DNA from: Kitasatospora sp. NBC_01287
GTDB taxonomy: Bacteria > Actinomycetota > Actinomycetes > Streptomycetales > Streptomycetaceae
Direction: 5' to 3'
NCBI RefSeq assembly: GCF_026340565.1
Contig: NZ_JAPEPB010000001.1
Coordinates: 2,828,501-2,892,500 of the forward strand
Length of the DNA: 64,000 nucleotides
The translations under genes and the position numbers were made by a program. Below are positions 24,624-33,608 of this stretch, one piece after another. Within the stretch, counting starts at the first letter, position 1. Every line of letters starts with the position of its first letter. Below the pieces are notes generated by a model, which saw only the letters and a program-made list of their open reading frames with translations, searched no databases and was not told the origin of the DNA.

Positions 24624-25217
24624 CTAGGGCTTCTCGAAGAAGTCCCGCCAGTAGCGGACGTAGTCCGGCCGCTCGACCGACTCGATGAGGTTGGTGACGA
24701 AGCGCTCCTCGGCCTCCAGCACGCCGAGCCGGTAGTCCTCCTCGATCAGGAAGATCCAGGGGACCTGCTGCTCGGCGCCGATCCGCAGCTGCTCGCGGAC
24801 GTCCGCGAGCTGCTCGCCCAGCGCCGCCAGCCGGCGGCCCAGCAGCTCGGCCGCCTCCAGCGGCGGCACGATGGCCAGCAGCGAGAGCGCCACCCCGAAC
24901 TTGGGGTACTCCGCCTGCGGATCGGCGACCAGTTCACGCATCCAGTCGCCGAGTTCGCCCCGGCCGGCCTCGGTGAGCGCGTAGACGGTGCGCTCGGGCC
25001 GCTGGGTGTCGCGCACGGTCTCCTGCTCGGCGACGAACCCGGCCTTCCGCAGCTGCTCCACCACCATGTAGAGCGAGCTGCGGTTGTACTTGATGGTCCG
25101 CTCCTTGCCGTGCTCCTTGAGCCGGCGTCCCATCTCGTACGGGTGCATGGGCTCCACCACCAGTTCCGCCATGACGGCCAGGGCCAAGGGGTTGGCCACC
25201 GCGCGTCGCTTCGCCAC
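24624..25217 (-). CDS. PadR-family transcriptional regulator
   Basis: A 197-residue PadR-type repressor. The N-terminal winged helix is LALAVMAELVVEPMHPYEMGRRLKEHG ... NRSSLYMVVEQLRKAGFVAEQE, with the wing at RPERTVYALTEAGRGEL. The C-terminal dimerisation region with VRDFFEKP-like ending (YVRYWRDFFEKP) is characteristic of the Vir-like subfamily. It lies upstream of the monooxygenase on the same strand and shares operator half-sites with it, so it most likely represses both in the absence of an aromatic effector. Confidence 0.9.
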   Translation of the reverse strand: MAKRRAVANPLALAVMAELVVEPMHPYEMGRRLKEHGKERTIKYNRSSLYMVVEQLRKAGFVAEQETVRDTQRPERTVYALTEAGRGELGDWMRELVADPQAEYPKFGVALSLLAIVPPLEAAELLGRRLAALGEQLADVREQLRIGAEQQVPWIFLIEEDYRLGVLEAEERFVTNLIESVERPDYVRYWRDFFEKP

Positions 25218-25235
25218 TGCGTACCTCTCTCTGTG

Positions 25236-25269
25236 GTCAGTACTGACTATCCAGCTCTAACTAGTCAGT
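25236..25269. promoter_or_regulatory. PadR operator cluster
   Basis: The perfect 12-base palindrome GTCAGTACTGAC (25236-25247) is followed by a further GTCAGT half-site at 25264-25269 within an AT-richer stretch. These lie about 20-50 bases upstream of the padR start and match the half-sites before the monooxygenase, consistent with autoregulation. Confidence 0.6.
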
Positions 25270-25283
25270 GTCAACTATTCAGT

Positions 25284-25368
25284 TCCGTACCGTGTCCGCA
25301 CGGACTGTCCGCACGGGCTGTCCGCACCGGCTGTCCGCACACGCCGTCCGTACCGGCTGTCCGCACAG
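25284..25368. repeat. ctgtccgcac tandem repeats upstream of pucR
   Basis: Five to six imperfect copies of a 15-16 base unit (ctgtccgcac plus cgg or ggg) lie between the padR promoter and the pucR promoter. They could be regulator sites or insertion-junction debris. Confidence 0.55.
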
Positions 25369-25415
25369 CTAAAGTCGTGCGTACGACATTGTCCGAGCGG
25401 ACGAAGGAGGCCTGG
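25368..25415 (+). promoter_or_regulatory. pucR promoter/leader
   Basis: The sequence from gctaaagtcgtgcgtacg through cggacgaaggagg precedes the pucR ATG. GTGCGTACGAC contains the palindrome GTGCGTACG(AC). A second, degenerate copy lies next to pruA (23208-23255), suggesting a conserved functional element of the ancestral pruA-pucR divergent region. Confidence 0.5.
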
Positions 25416-27080
25416 ATGACCGCCCCCGGCCTCCCGCCGTCCACCCCCGGTCCGCCGCCGTCCACCCCCGGCCTGCCGCTGCGCCGACTGCTGATGTCGC
25501 TGGGCGAGCCACTGGTCGAACTGCAGGCCGCGCCCGCCGGCCTGGACGTCCCGGTGCGCGACGTGGCGATCCTCGACCCCGAGGACCCGGCCACCGCCAA
25601 CCCCGGCGAACTCGTGCTGGCGATCGGCGCCCGCGGCCGCGCCGCGCTGCCCGCGCTGCGCGCCGCCGGGCGGGCCAAGGCGGCCGCCGTCGCCGTCAAG
25701 CTGGACGCCCCGGGCCAGGCCGACGCGCTGCGCGAGGCCGCCACCGAGGCGGGCGTGGCGCTGCTCTCGGTGCGCAGCGAGACCCGCTGGGAGCACCTGG
25801 ACGCGCTGGCCCGCGCGGTGATCAACGGCCCGGACGCGCCGGAGAGCGCCGAGGGCGTGCTCCCCACCGGCGGCGCCGGCGACCTCTTCTCGCTGGCCCA
25901 GACCACCGCGGTGCTCACCGGCGGCATCGTCTCGATCGAGGACACCTCCAGCCGGGTGCTCGCCTACTCCCGCTCGGCCGACTCGGACGAGGTGGACGAC
26001 CTGCGGCGGCTCTCCATCCTGGGCTGGCAGGGGCCCGAGCCGTACCTGTCCAAGCTCCGCGAGTGGGGCATCTTCCAGCACCTGCGCAGCTCGGACAGCG
26101 TGATCGCGGTCGAGCCGCACCCCGAGCTGGGCCTGCGCCGCAGGCTCGCGATCGGGATCAGGGCCGGCGCCCAGCCGCTGGGCACCATCTGGGTGCAGGA
26201 GGGCCCGCGGCCGCTGGCCGAGCAGGCCGAGCAGGCGCTGATCGGCGCGGCCCGGGTGGCGGCGGGCCAGCTGGTGCGCCGCCGCCGCGAGGTCTCGGCC
26301 GACGTCCGGCTGACCCAGACCCTGCTCACCGGCCTGCTGGAGGGCAGCACCGGGCCGCAGTCGCTGGCCACCCACCTCGGGCTGCACCAGCACCGGCCCG
26401 CCACCGTGCTCGCCTACGCCGCGGTCGGCGCCGACCTGAACCGCACCGAGGTGACCGGCCTGATCTCGGTGCACACCGCCGCCCGGCACCGCGGCGCGCT
26501 GCTGGCCCCGATCGACAACCGGGTCTACGTGCTGCTGCCCGAGCTGCCCGCCGGCCTGCCGATGACCACCGTGCGGGCCTGGGCGCAGGAGGTGGTGGAC
26601 GCGGCGAAGGACCACCTGGGCGTCGCGCTGCGGGCCGCGATCGGCAGCACCGAACCGGGCCTGGCGGCCGTGCCCGCCTCCCGCGCGCAGGCCGACCGGA
26701 TCCTGGACGCGATGGGGCGCGGCGGCGTGGTGCCCGAGGTGGCCGCGCTGATCGACGTGCAGGCGGAGGTGCTGCTCAGCGAGGTGCTGGCGCTGCTCCA
26801 GGAGCGGCCGGCGCTGCGCGACCCGCGCCTGGCGGCGCTCACCGGGTACGACCGGCGGCACGGCACCAGGCTGGCCGAGTCGGTGCTCGCCTGGCTGGAC
26901 GCGCTGGGCGAGGTGCGGGTGGCGGCGCAGGCCCTGCACATCCACCCGAACACGCTGCGCTACCGGGTGCGCCGGGCCGAGCAGCTGACCGGGATCGACC
27001 TGGCCCAGCCCCAGCAGCGGCTGCTGGCGATGCTCCAGCTGCGGCTGCCCGCCGAGGAGCAGCCGCACGGCGACGCCTGA
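25416..27080 (+). CDS. PucR-family transcriptional regulator, probable proline-utilisation activator
   Basis: A 554-residue regulator starting MTAPGLPPS behind GGAGG. The N-terminal ~150 residues are a PucR-type sensory domain (VRDVAILDPEDPATANPGELVLAIG). A GAF-like middle follows (FSLAQTTAVLTGGIVSIEDTSSRVLAYS). The C-terminal PucR-type helix-turn-helix is unmistakable (VAAQALHIHPNTLRYRVRRAEQLTGIDL). Streptomycetes usually have such a gene divergent from pruA, where it activates the proline dehydrogenase/pruA operon in response to proline. The same linkage exists here but is interrupted by the monooxygenase-padR pair. An N-terminal STPGPPPSTPG repeat is unusual. Confidence 0.88.
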   Translation: MTAPGLPPSTPGPPPSTPGLPLRRLLMSLGEPLVELQAAPAGLDVPVRDVAILDPEDPATANPGELVLAIGARGRAALPALRAAGRAKAAAVAVKLDAPGQADALREAATEAGVALLSVRSETRWEHLDALARAVINGPDAPESAEGVLPTGGAGDLFSLAQTTAVLTGGIVSIEDTSSRVLAYSRSADSDEVDDLRRLSILGWQGPEPYLSKLREWGIFQHLRSSDSVIAVEPHPELGLRRRLAIGIRAGAQPLGTIWVQEGPRPLAEQAEQALIGAARVAAGQLVRRRREVSADVRLTQTLLTGLLEGSTGPQSLATHLGLHQHRPATVLAYAAVGADLNRTEVTGLISVHTAARHRGALLAPIDNRVYVLLPELPAGLPMTTVRAWAQEVVDAAKDHLGVALRAAIGSTEPGLAAVPASRAQADRILDAMGRGGVVPEVAALIDVQAEVLLSEVLALLQERPALRDPRLAALTGYDRRHGTRLAESVLAWLDALGEVRVAAQALHIHPNTLRYRVRRAEQLTGIDLAQPQQRLLAMLQLRLPAEEQPHGDA

Positions 27081-27148
27081 CCGCCCGACCGGCTCTCACC
27101 GCCCCGTCTGCCCCCATGGCCCGCTGGCCCCCACGGCTCACTGCCCGC

Positions 27149-28555
27149 TCAGCGCCCGCGCCCGCGCTCCTGGCGCCACTGCTCCCAGGCCCCCAGCCAG
27201 GCCTGCTCGGCCGACTCCAGCTCCTCCGCGGCGGCCGGCTCCTGGTCGGTGGCCGAGCGCCTGCGGGCCAGCTGCTCCCAGGCCCGCTGCGCGGGCAGGC
27301 TGGGCACCTGGCTGGCGAAGGCCGTGTAGCGGATCACCTCCTCCAGCGCGGCCCGCCCCTCGGTGCCGCCGACCAGCCAGTCGGCGCGCTCGGCCAGCAG
27401 CAGCAGTTGCCCGACCATCGAGCCGACCGCAGCGTAGGCCTCCGGATAGCTCTCCGAGGCGTAGTGCATCTGCTGGCGCACCGCGGCCTCCCACTGCTCG
27501 GGCTGCTCGGCGACCCGCAGCCGGCGCGGCATCCGGGTGCGGCCGCGGGAGAGCCGGTACGCCTGGTGGGCCAGCGCGCGCTCCACGCTGAACTCCAGCA
27601 GCGCCCGGTGCGCGTCCAGCCCGGTGAGCGCCAGGTGGCTGCGCTGCAGCCGGGCCAGGCGGTGCCGGCGGCGCTCGGCCACCTGGCGCAGCAGCTCGGT
27701 GCGCCCCACCGTGAAGCGCTCGTGCTCCGGGTCGGCCAGCTGCTCCAGCTCGATGTCGGCGGGGTCGACGCCGCGGCCGCAGACCAGCACCACCGAGCCG
27801 TGGAGCAGCAGCTTGCCCGCCCAGACCGTGCGGGCCCTGGCGGCCGTGCCGCTGCCCGCGCCGCTCTCCTCGTGCAACTGCACCGCCGTGGGCTCGCCCA
27901 TCACGCTGATCCACTCGCGCAGCGCGCGCACCCGGCCGGGGCTGTCCCCCTCGTCGATGCCGAGCTGCTCGTAGACCCGGTCCCGCTCGCGCTCGACCAG
28001 CTCCTCCAGCTCGGGCAGCGGGGCGTAGCGCTCCACCCCCGGCTGGTAGGTGCGCACGGTGACGTACGGGCCCTCCAGCGAGGTCCAGTCGCCGGAGCGC
28101 AGCTCGATCCAGGTGATCTCGCCGTTGTGGGCCTCGTAGCCGCTCATCGCGTCGCTGTCGGCGCCGGCACCGGGCGCCCGGTCACCGCTCCGGGCGCCGT
28201 GGCCGGCCCGGTCCACGGCGTAGAGCGGGAATTCCAGCTCCGCGAAGACCTGGCGGACGTGCCGCTCCTGCTGCGCGCGGTACTCCTCGTCGGCGTGCTC
28301 GGCCTGCTCGGCGTGCTCGGCCACCGAGCAGCTGCCGGGCCCTGCTCCGGGCCCTGCTCCGGGCCCTGATGCGCTCCCGGCGCCGGGCGGCACGGCCACG
28401 TCATCGGGCTCAGCGGCCCAACTGCCGCTGCTGATCGTCACCTTCGCCGCACCCCCGGGGTTCGCCGTCGTTCGGTCCGCGGTCGCCGCGAGCCGGGGAG
28501 CCCGGTCGGCGGACCGCGTTCGCCCACGATACGGGCGCGCGACCTGCTGGGCCAT
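27149..28555 (-). CDS. conserved protein of unknown function
   Basis: About 468 residues from ATG 28555 (MAQQVARPYRG; GGAAG upstream). The N-terminal ~100 residues are disordered with a run of Gly/Pro/Ala encoded by gccctgctccggg repeats. The rest is Glu/Arg-rich and mostly helical: AYAVDRAGH-like strand, then LPELEELVERERDRVYEQLG, a beta segment VWAGKLLLHGSVVLVCGRGVDP, and long helices to the end (QWEAAVRQQMHYASES, ALEEVIRYTAFASQVP). No signal peptide, membrane helix or known motif. It is convergent with pucR and divergent from the VOC gene. I do not recognise the family. Confidence 0.6.
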   Translation of the reverse strand: MAQQVARPYRGRTRSADRAPRLAATADRTTANPGGAAKVTISSGSWAAEPDDVAVPPGAGSASGPGAGPGAGPGSCSVAEHAEQAEHADEEYRAQQERHVRQVFAELEFPLYAVDRAGHGARSGDRAPGAGADSDAMSGYEAHNGEITWIELRSGDWTSLEGPYVTVRTYQPGVERYAPLPELEELVERERDRVYEQLGIDEGDSPGRVRALREWISVMGEPTAVQLHEESGAGSGTAARARTVWAGKLLLHGSVVLVCGRGVDPADIELEQLADPEHERFTVGRTELLRQVAERRRHRLARLQRSHLALTGLDAHRALLEFSVERALAHQAYRLSRGRTRMPRRLRVAEQPEQWEAAVRQQMHYASESYPEAYAAVGSMVGQLLLLAERADWLVGGTEGRAALEEVIRYTAFASQVPSLPAQRAWEQLARRRSATDQEPAAAEELESAEQAWLGAWEQWRQERGRGR

Positions 28556-28649
28556 CAGCTTCCCTCGTACGGTTGGCAGATACCCGCTCCCGGCCCGCCA
28601 CGCGCGGATCGGCCCTATCTTGTGGGTGCCGCTGCCTACGCTGAGCGGC

Positions 28650-29105
28650 ATGACGACCACCAACACCGGCGGCGGCGCGGTGCCCGCCCGGATCAGCATC
28701 ATCACCCTCGGCGTCGCCGACCTGGCCCGCAGCAGCGCGTTCTACGAGGCGCTCGGCTGGCCGCGGGCCTCGGCCTCCAGCGCGGAGATCGTCTGGTTCC
28801 GCACCGCGGACTCGGTGCTCGGCCTCTTCCCGGCCGACGAGTTGGCCGCCGACGCGGGCATCCCCCCGATCGGCGAGCCCGCCTTCCGCGGCGTGACGAT
28901 GGGGATCAACCTGGAGTCGGAGCGCGCGGTGGACGAGGCGATGACGGCGGCCGTGGCCGCCGGCGCCTCGGTGGTCAAGCCGCCTAAGGCCACCAGCTGG
29001 GGCGGCTACAGCGGCTACTTCGAGGACCCCGACGGCCACCTGTGGGAGCTGGCGCACGCCCCCGGTTTCGCCTTCAGCGGAACGGGACAGCTCGTTCTCC
29101 CGTAA
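28650..29105 (+). CDS. VOC-family (glyoxalase-like) protein
   Basis: A 151-residue protein of the vicinal-oxygen-chelate superfamily: two beta-alpha-beta-beta-beta units, beginning RISIITLGVADLARSSAFYEALGW and continuing to GYSGYFEDPDGHLWELAHAPGF. The Glu in LWELAH and the position of early polar residues match the metal-binding sites of glyoxalase or bleomycin-resistance-type proteins, although the usual first histidine is replaced by Ile/Thr. It may be a non-catalytic binding protein. It lies 8 bases before an SRPBCC gene, so they form a pair. Confidence 0.85.
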   Translation: MTTTNTGGGAVPARISIITLGVADLARSSAFYEALGWPRASASSAEIVWFRTADSVLGLFPADELAADAGIPPIGEPAFRGVTMGINLESERAVDEAMTAAVAAGASVVKPPKATSWGGYSGYFEDPDGHLWELAHAPGFAFSGTGQLVLP

Positions 29106-29113
29106 TCACGGGT

Positions 29114-29584
29114 ATGGAGTCCAACCGCTACCACCTCACCAGCAACTGGCAGCTGCCCGCGCCGCCCCGAACCGTCTACCGGGCGCTGCGCGACGTCGAG
29201 CACTACCCGCGCTGGTGGCGCGAGGTGCGCGAGGTGAGCCGGCTGGACGACCGCACCGGGCGGCTGCGGATCCGCTCGGTGCTGCCCTACGAGCTGCTGC
29301 TGACCGCCCGGGAGCGGCGCCAGGACGAGCACCCCGCCGGGCGCGGCGGGGTGCTGGAGGCCGAGCTGACCGGGGACCTGGTCGGCTGGTCCCGGTGGAC
29401 GGTCGCGCCCGACGGCGCCCGGGGCAGCCTGGCCGTCTTCGAGGAGGAGGTGAGCGGCGGGGCCACGCTGATGCGGCTCTTCGCGCGGCCCGGGCGCCCG
29501 TTCTTCCTGGCCAACCACGCGCTGATGATGCGCTCGGGCCTGCGCGGGCTGCGCCGCCACCTCGCCGCGCGGCCCACCGACTGA
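29114..29584 (+). CDS. SRPBCC (polyketide-cyclase/START-like) protein
   Basis: A 156-residue SRPBCC-fold protein, starting MESNRYHLTSNWQLPAPPRTVYRALRDVEHYPRWWREVREVSRL. The helix-grip pattern is typical: an N-terminal strand, then PRTVYRALRDVEHYPRWW, and a C-terminal long helix (PFFLANHALMMRSGLRGLRRHLAA). It would bind a hydrophobic ligand or assist ring cyclisation, but its location next to a VOC protein gives no pathway. Start ATG 29114 has no strong ribosome binding site, so translation may be coupled to the VOC gene. Confidence 0.8.
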   Translation: MESNRYHLTSNWQLPAPPRTVYRALRDVEHYPRWWREVREVSRLDDRTGRLRIRSVLPYELLLTARERRQDEHPAGRGGVLEAELTGDLVGWSRWTVAPDGARGSLAVFEEEVSGGATLMRLFARPGRPFFLANHALMMRSGLRGLRRHLAARPTD

Positions 29585-29627
29585 GCCGCGCGGCCCACCT
29601 ACTGGCGTGACACTGCCGTGACCTCGC

Positions 29628-31265
29628 CTACTGCCGCGACCGCGCCTTGAAGGCCGCCTTGCGGGCCTCCTTGGCCACCTGGCGGTCCAGGTGCAGCTCG
29701 CCGACCGCCTCCAGCACCTGCGCGGTGTAGGGGTGGTCGACCCGCCACAGCTCGCCGAAGAAGCTCGCCGGGTTGTCCGTCACCGGCATGCCGGAGATCA
29801 GCTCGCGCAGCAGCTCCGCGTCACCCTCGCCGTCCAGCAGCTGGGCGGCGAAGGTGTCCACCGTGGTCCAGAGCACCATCGAGCGGTTCGGCGCGGGCAC
29901 GTCCGCGGCCCCGCGCGAGACCAGCCAGGCCCGCGCGCCACCGCCCAGCTCCGGATCCTCCAGCACCTCGCGGGCGGCCGGCTCGGCGGCCTCGCCCAGC
30001 TCCCCCAGCGCCAGCTGGGCGAGCATCCGGCGCAGCGGCGCGGTGCGGTCGGTGCCGCGGGCGGCGGCCAGCAGCTCGCGGGCGGCGGGCAGCGGCTCGC
30101 GGTCCGCCAGCCAGACCCGGATCTCCTGCTCGGGCAGCACATTGGCGGCCTCGGCGATGCCGCCGAGCAGCGCGGCCGCGTCGCCGGTGGCCAGCTCGCC
30201 GATCAGCGGCGCCTCGAAGCCGTCGTCCAGCAGCCACTGGCGGATCCCGTACTGGCCCAGCGGCGTGAGTCTGACCAGGCCGAACCGGGCGGCCTCGGCC
30301 TCGTCCAGGGCCCGTTCGGCGTCCTGGGCGGCCGCCTCCTCCGCGCCGAGCTCCGCCTCCTCCTCGTCGAAGAGGTCCGGGTCGATCGGCTGGTACTCCA
30401 GCAGCCCGATCTCGGCCAGATCGGCGAGCATCGGGTCCAGGGCGACCATCACGTCGGTGATGTCACCGAGCATCTCCTCGTCCGGCTCCTCGCCCTCGGG
30501 CACCACCAGCAGCGCGGCCAGCACCCCGAGCGGCACCGTCTCCTGGCCGGGCTCGGCGAAGGCGGTGGTCTCGTAGAGGACCTGCAGCGCCTCGTCCAGC
30601 AGCTCGGCGGCCTCCTCCTGAACCTCCTCGAACTGCGCGAGCAGCTCCTCGGCCCGCTCGTCGTCGGCCCGCTCGCCGGCGTCCGGCTCGGCGTCCAGCG
30701 GCTCGATCTCGACCGCCAGCTCCGCGATCACATCGGCGGCGGAGAGCCACAGCTCCAGCACCGCCTCCGGGTCGCCGGCCTCCACCGGGGCCAGCTCCTG
30801 GCTGGGAGCCGCCGCGCGGTTGCCCGCCTCGTCGTGGGCGACCAGCACCAGCTCCAGGTCGCCGGCCAGCGACCAGGCCCGCATCGCCTCCAGCACCGCC
30901 TCCTCGGCGACCTCGCCCTCGGCCGGGGCCAGGCCGAGGAACCGGGCGGCCTCCTCGCGGTCGGCGTCCAGCAGGTCGCCCAGCTCGTCCACCGGGCGGG
31001 TGGGCGCGCTCCAGCGGGCCAGCTTCACCGCGCGGTCGATCAGCGGCACGGCCAGCGCGGCCGCCGCCAGCTCCGCCTCGGGCAGCAGGCGCACGGGCGG
31101 GACCAGCACCGAGAGGTCGTCCAGGTCCTCCTCCGGATCGGATCCGTGCGCGCCGTAGAGGTCGGCAAGCTCGAAGTCGGCGGGCAGCAGACTCTCACTT
31201 CCGGGCAGCGCGTCCGGCCCGGTCGCCGACGGGTGGTCAGGGTTCTTGCGGCGTCGTCCGGCCAT
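29628..31265 (-). CDS. acidic, helical conserved protein of unknown function
   Basis: About 545 residues from ATG 31265 (MAGRRRKN). After a basic N-terminus it is extremely rich in Ala, Glu, Leu and Asp. Long helical repeats include EAARFLGLAPAEGEVAEEAVLEAM, a Glu-rich EEAELGAEEAAAQDAERALDEAEAA and a HEAT-like RRMLAQLALGELGEAAEPAAREVLED. It ends in a basic tail (KEARKAAFKARSRQ). No catalytic motif, signal peptide or membrane helix is visible. It is likely a streptomycete-conserved protein-interaction scaffold, and I do not recognise the family. A tandem of gcaatcagcgt-like sequence lies in the promoter. Confidence 0.6.
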   Translation of the reverse strand: MAGRRRKNPDHPSATGPDALPGSESLLPADFELADLYGAHGSDPEEDLDDLSVLVPPVRLLPEAELAAAALAVPLIDRAVKLARWSAPTRPVDELGDLLDADREEAARFLGLAPAEGEVAEEAVLEAMRAWSLAGDLELVLVAHDEAGNRAAAPSQELAPVEAGDPEAVLELWLSAADVIAELAVEIEPLDAEPDAGERADDERAEELLAQFEEVQEEAAELLDEALQVLYETTAFAEPGQETVPLGVLAALLVVPEGEEPDEEMLGDITDVMVALDPMLADLAEIGLLEYQPIDPDLFDEEEAELGAEEAAAQDAERALDEAEAARFGLVRLTPLGQYGIRQWLLDDGFEAPLIGELATGDAAALLGGIAEAANVLPEQEIRVWLADREPLPAARELLAAARGTDRTAPLRRMLAQLALGELGEAAEPAAREVLEDPELGGGARAWLVSRGAADVPAPNRSMVLWTTVDTFAAQLLDGEGDAELLRELISGMPVTDNPASFFGELWRVDHPYTAQVLEAVGELHLDRQVAKEARKAAFKARSRQ

Positions 31266-31593
31266 CAGGCGCGAGCTCCTAGCGAGGATCGGGGCTGCAT
31301 ACTGCAATCAGCGTTGCGATCAGCGTATCGGCCGAGCCCGCGGCAGCGTCCGACCTACGGGGGGCGCGCGCCACCCGTGTACGCCGTTGCCGCACCACCC
31401 CGTATCCTTCCTCTCGACCCCGTGCACACCCCGCGCGCGGTCACGCCTGGGCAACGATGCCCGGCGCACCACAGCACACCCCGCTCCACCACGGTTCTCC
31501 CGCACCCACGGCCACCACCACAGCGCCACCGGACGGGCGCGTCGGCGACGCATGCCGACCCGCGGTGGCGCCCGGCCACAGGAGACCCCTGCC
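31266..31593. promoter_or_regulatory. divergent promoter region
   Basis: This 328-base gap lies between the acidic helical protein (minus) and the MFS exporter (plus). A direct repeat of atcagcgt (31307-31327) sits just upstream of the minus-strand gene, a plausible regulator site. The remainder is GC-rich with no clear hairpin; a frame continuous with the exporter is open throughout but lacks protein-like composition. Confidence 0.4.
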
Positions 31594-32922
31594 ATGGCGG
31601 ACCTCTCCCCTGCCGGTTCCGGCCTGCCCACCGCGCAGCTCACCGGCACCCGGCTCTCGGAGGCCCTGCTCCCCCTGGAGCTCGCCCCACGGACCCAGCT
31701 CCAGCTGGCGGCCGTCAGCCGCTGGAACGCCCTGCGCGGCATCCGCGTCGGCCTCTGCGCCGCCGCCCTGCTACTGCTGCTGATCGGGGCCAACCTGGCC
31801 ACTCCGGTCTACCCGCTGCTGCAGCAGCGCCTGGGCCTGACCGCCTTCGACACCACGCTGCTCTTCACCGTCTACGTCTTCGCCCTGGTCCCGGTGCTCG
31901 CCGCGGTCGGCCACTGGTCGGACCTGCTGGGGCGGCGCGCGCTGATCCTGCCCGCCGTCTGCCTGGCCGCCAGCGGGGACGCCATCTTCGCCACCGCCGA
32001 CTCCTTCGGCCAGCTGGCCGCGGGCCGTGCCGTGCAGGGCATCGCGGTGGCACTGGCCACCGGCGCGGCCGGCGCCGCGCTGGGCGACCTGCTGCCCGAC
32101 CACCCGACGCTGGCCGCCAAGCTCACCCTGGCCTGCTCGGCCGGCGGCGTCGCGCTCGGCCCGGTGGTGGGCGCCTCGCTGGCCGGCGGCGCGCACCCGT
32201 TGCTCACCCCGTTCCTGGTGCACGCGCTGGCGCTACTGGTGCTCTGCGTGCCGCTGGCCCTGGTGCACCCGCGGATGCCCGGCGCGCGCCGCCCGCAGGA
32301 CGCGCCGCCGCGGATCACCGCACCACTGCACCTGCGCCCGCGCCGCCTGGTGCTGCCCGCCCAGGGCCGCCGCGCCTTCCTGCTCGCGGCCGGCACCGGC
32401 TTCGTCTCCTACGCCGTCTTCGGCGTCTACCTGAGCCTGGCCCCCGCGTTCTCGGCCGGCCTGCTGCACACCCACTCCCGGATGGTCGGCGCCGTGGTCG
32501 CCGCGCTGCTGCTCGGCTCCTCCGCCCTGGCCCAGTTGCTGGTGCCGCCGACCCGCGACCGCCGCGTCATCGCCCTGGGCATGACCGGCCTCGCCCTCGG
32601 CCTGACCCTGGTGGTCACCGCGGAGTACGCCCACCAGCCCGCGCTGCTCTTCGCCGGCAGCGTGCTCGGCGGCGCCTGCCAGGGCATCGCCTTCCGCTCG
32701 CTCTTCACCACGGCGGTGGCCGCCATGGACCCGGCGCGGCGCGCGAGCGAGATGAGCGCCCTGTGGGTGATCGTCTACCTCGGCAGCTCACTGCCCATCG
32801 TGGCGGTCGGCGCGCTCTCCCAGCACTACGGCCTGCTCCCCGCCGTCAGCGGCTTCGCGGTGCTCGCCGCGGCCGCCTGCGTGGGGCTCGCGGGGGCGGT
32901 ACTGCGGCGCGAGCGGGCCTGA
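31594..32922 (+). CDS. MFS transporter (exporter-like)
   Basis: A 442-residue major facilitator with 12 predicted transmembrane helices, beginning after a ~45-residue cytoplasmic N-terminus. The motif A-like loop between helices 2 and 3 reads GHWSDLLGRRALIL, and helix 4-5 has GRAVQGIAVALATGAAGAALGDLLP. AGGAG lies 10 bases before ATG 31594. Relatives export drugs or arabinose-like compounds; the substrate is not predictable. It is not obviously linked to neighbouring genes. Confidence 0.88.
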   Translation: MADLSPAGSGLPTAQLTGTRLSEALLPLELAPRTQLQLAAVSRWNALRGIRVGLCAAALLLLLIGANLATPVYPLLQQRLGLTAFDTTLLFTVYVFALVPVLAAVGHWSDLLGRRALILPAVCLAASGDAIFATADSFGQLAAGRAVQGIAVALATGAAGAALGDLLPDHPTLAAKLTLACSAGGVALGPVVGASLAGGAHPLLTPFLVHALALLVLCVPLALVHPRMPGARRPQDAPPRITAPLHLRPRRLVLPAQGRRAFLLAAGTGFVSYAVFGVYLSLAPAFSAGLLHTHSRMVGAVVAALLLGSSALAQLLVPPTRDRRVIALGMTGLALGLTLVVTAEYAHQPALLFAGSVLGGACQGIAFRSLFTTAVAAMDPARRASEMSALWVIVYLGSSLPIVAVGALSQHYGLLPAVSGFAVLAAAACVGLAGAVLRRERA

Positions 32923-33036
32923 GCCGGCCCGAGTCGGCGGTCCAACCAGGGCCGGGAGCAAATGAGTTGCCGACGGGCGCAGCTGACGTACAGTCAGCTG
33001 CGCCCGCCCGTTCCCCACCCGCGCGAAAGGCCCGTC

Positions 33037-33597
33037 GTGCACCTGAAGAACGGCATCCCCTGGTCCGTGTCCCTGGGCACTTCCGCCCCGGCGGCCGCCG
33101 CCCTCGCGATCCGCGCCGCGCTCCGGCCGGCCGACCCGCCCCCGACTCCCACCGAGGCGCTCCTCACCATCGACTCCCCGCCCCAGTTGGTGCTCGACCG
33201 GCCGCCGGCCGCCACCGAGGCACTCATCGCCGAGTGGCGCTCCTGGTGGGCCGTGGCCACCCGCGGCGAGGCGGAGGGCCCGATGTCGCCCGGCGGCGTG
33301 CTGGGCGAGATCGTCGACGCCAACGAGGAGACCCTGCGCTCCTGGACCGCCGGCCACAAGCGCACCCTCGCCGACCTCGCCCGCGAGCGCGGCCGCCCGC
33401 AGCTGGCCGGCGCCGTCCGCGCCCACGAGGAGCGCACCGGCACCAGCCTCGGCGAGTTCCACCTCAAGCTGATCGCCGTCCCGCTCGCCGCCCCCGTCCT
33501 GCTGCCGCTGACCGAGCAACGCCTCCTGGTCAGCCTCAACCTGGTGCGGGACCGCGCCGCGTTGAACGAGCGGATCATCGCCCACCTGGCCGACTGA
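33037..33597 (+). CDS. hypothetical protein
   Basis: A 186-residue protein starting VHLKNGIPWSV at GTG 33037 behind GAAAGG; an in-frame ATG at 32962 adds a poorly supported extension. Composition is normal for a soluble cytoplasmic protein, with Trp-rich EWRSWWAVATRGE, a helical ERGRPQLAGAVRAHEERTG and a hydrophobic FHLKLIAVPLAAPVLLPLTEQRLLVSLNLV near the C-terminus. No family recognised. An AT-tolerant sequence (gacgtacagtcag, 32986-32998) just upstream may be its promoter. Confidence 0.6.
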   Translation: MHLKNGIPWSVSLGTSAPAAAALAIRAALRPADPPPTPTEALLTIDSPPQLVLDRPPAATEALIAEWRSWWAVATRGEAEGPMSPGGVLGEIVDANEETLRSWTAGHKRTLADLARERGRPQLAGAVRAHEERTGTSLGEFHLKLIAVPLAAPVLLPLTEQRLLVSLNLVRDRAALNERIIAHLAD

Positions 33598-33608
33598 CCA
33601 CGGCGGGC

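Noticed and set aside
23193..27080. A 1,295-codon plus-strand frame spanning the monooxygenase, padR and pucR region
   Set aside because: The first 740 codons are antisense to two well-supported genes and have shadow composition; only the part from 25416 is the PucR gene.
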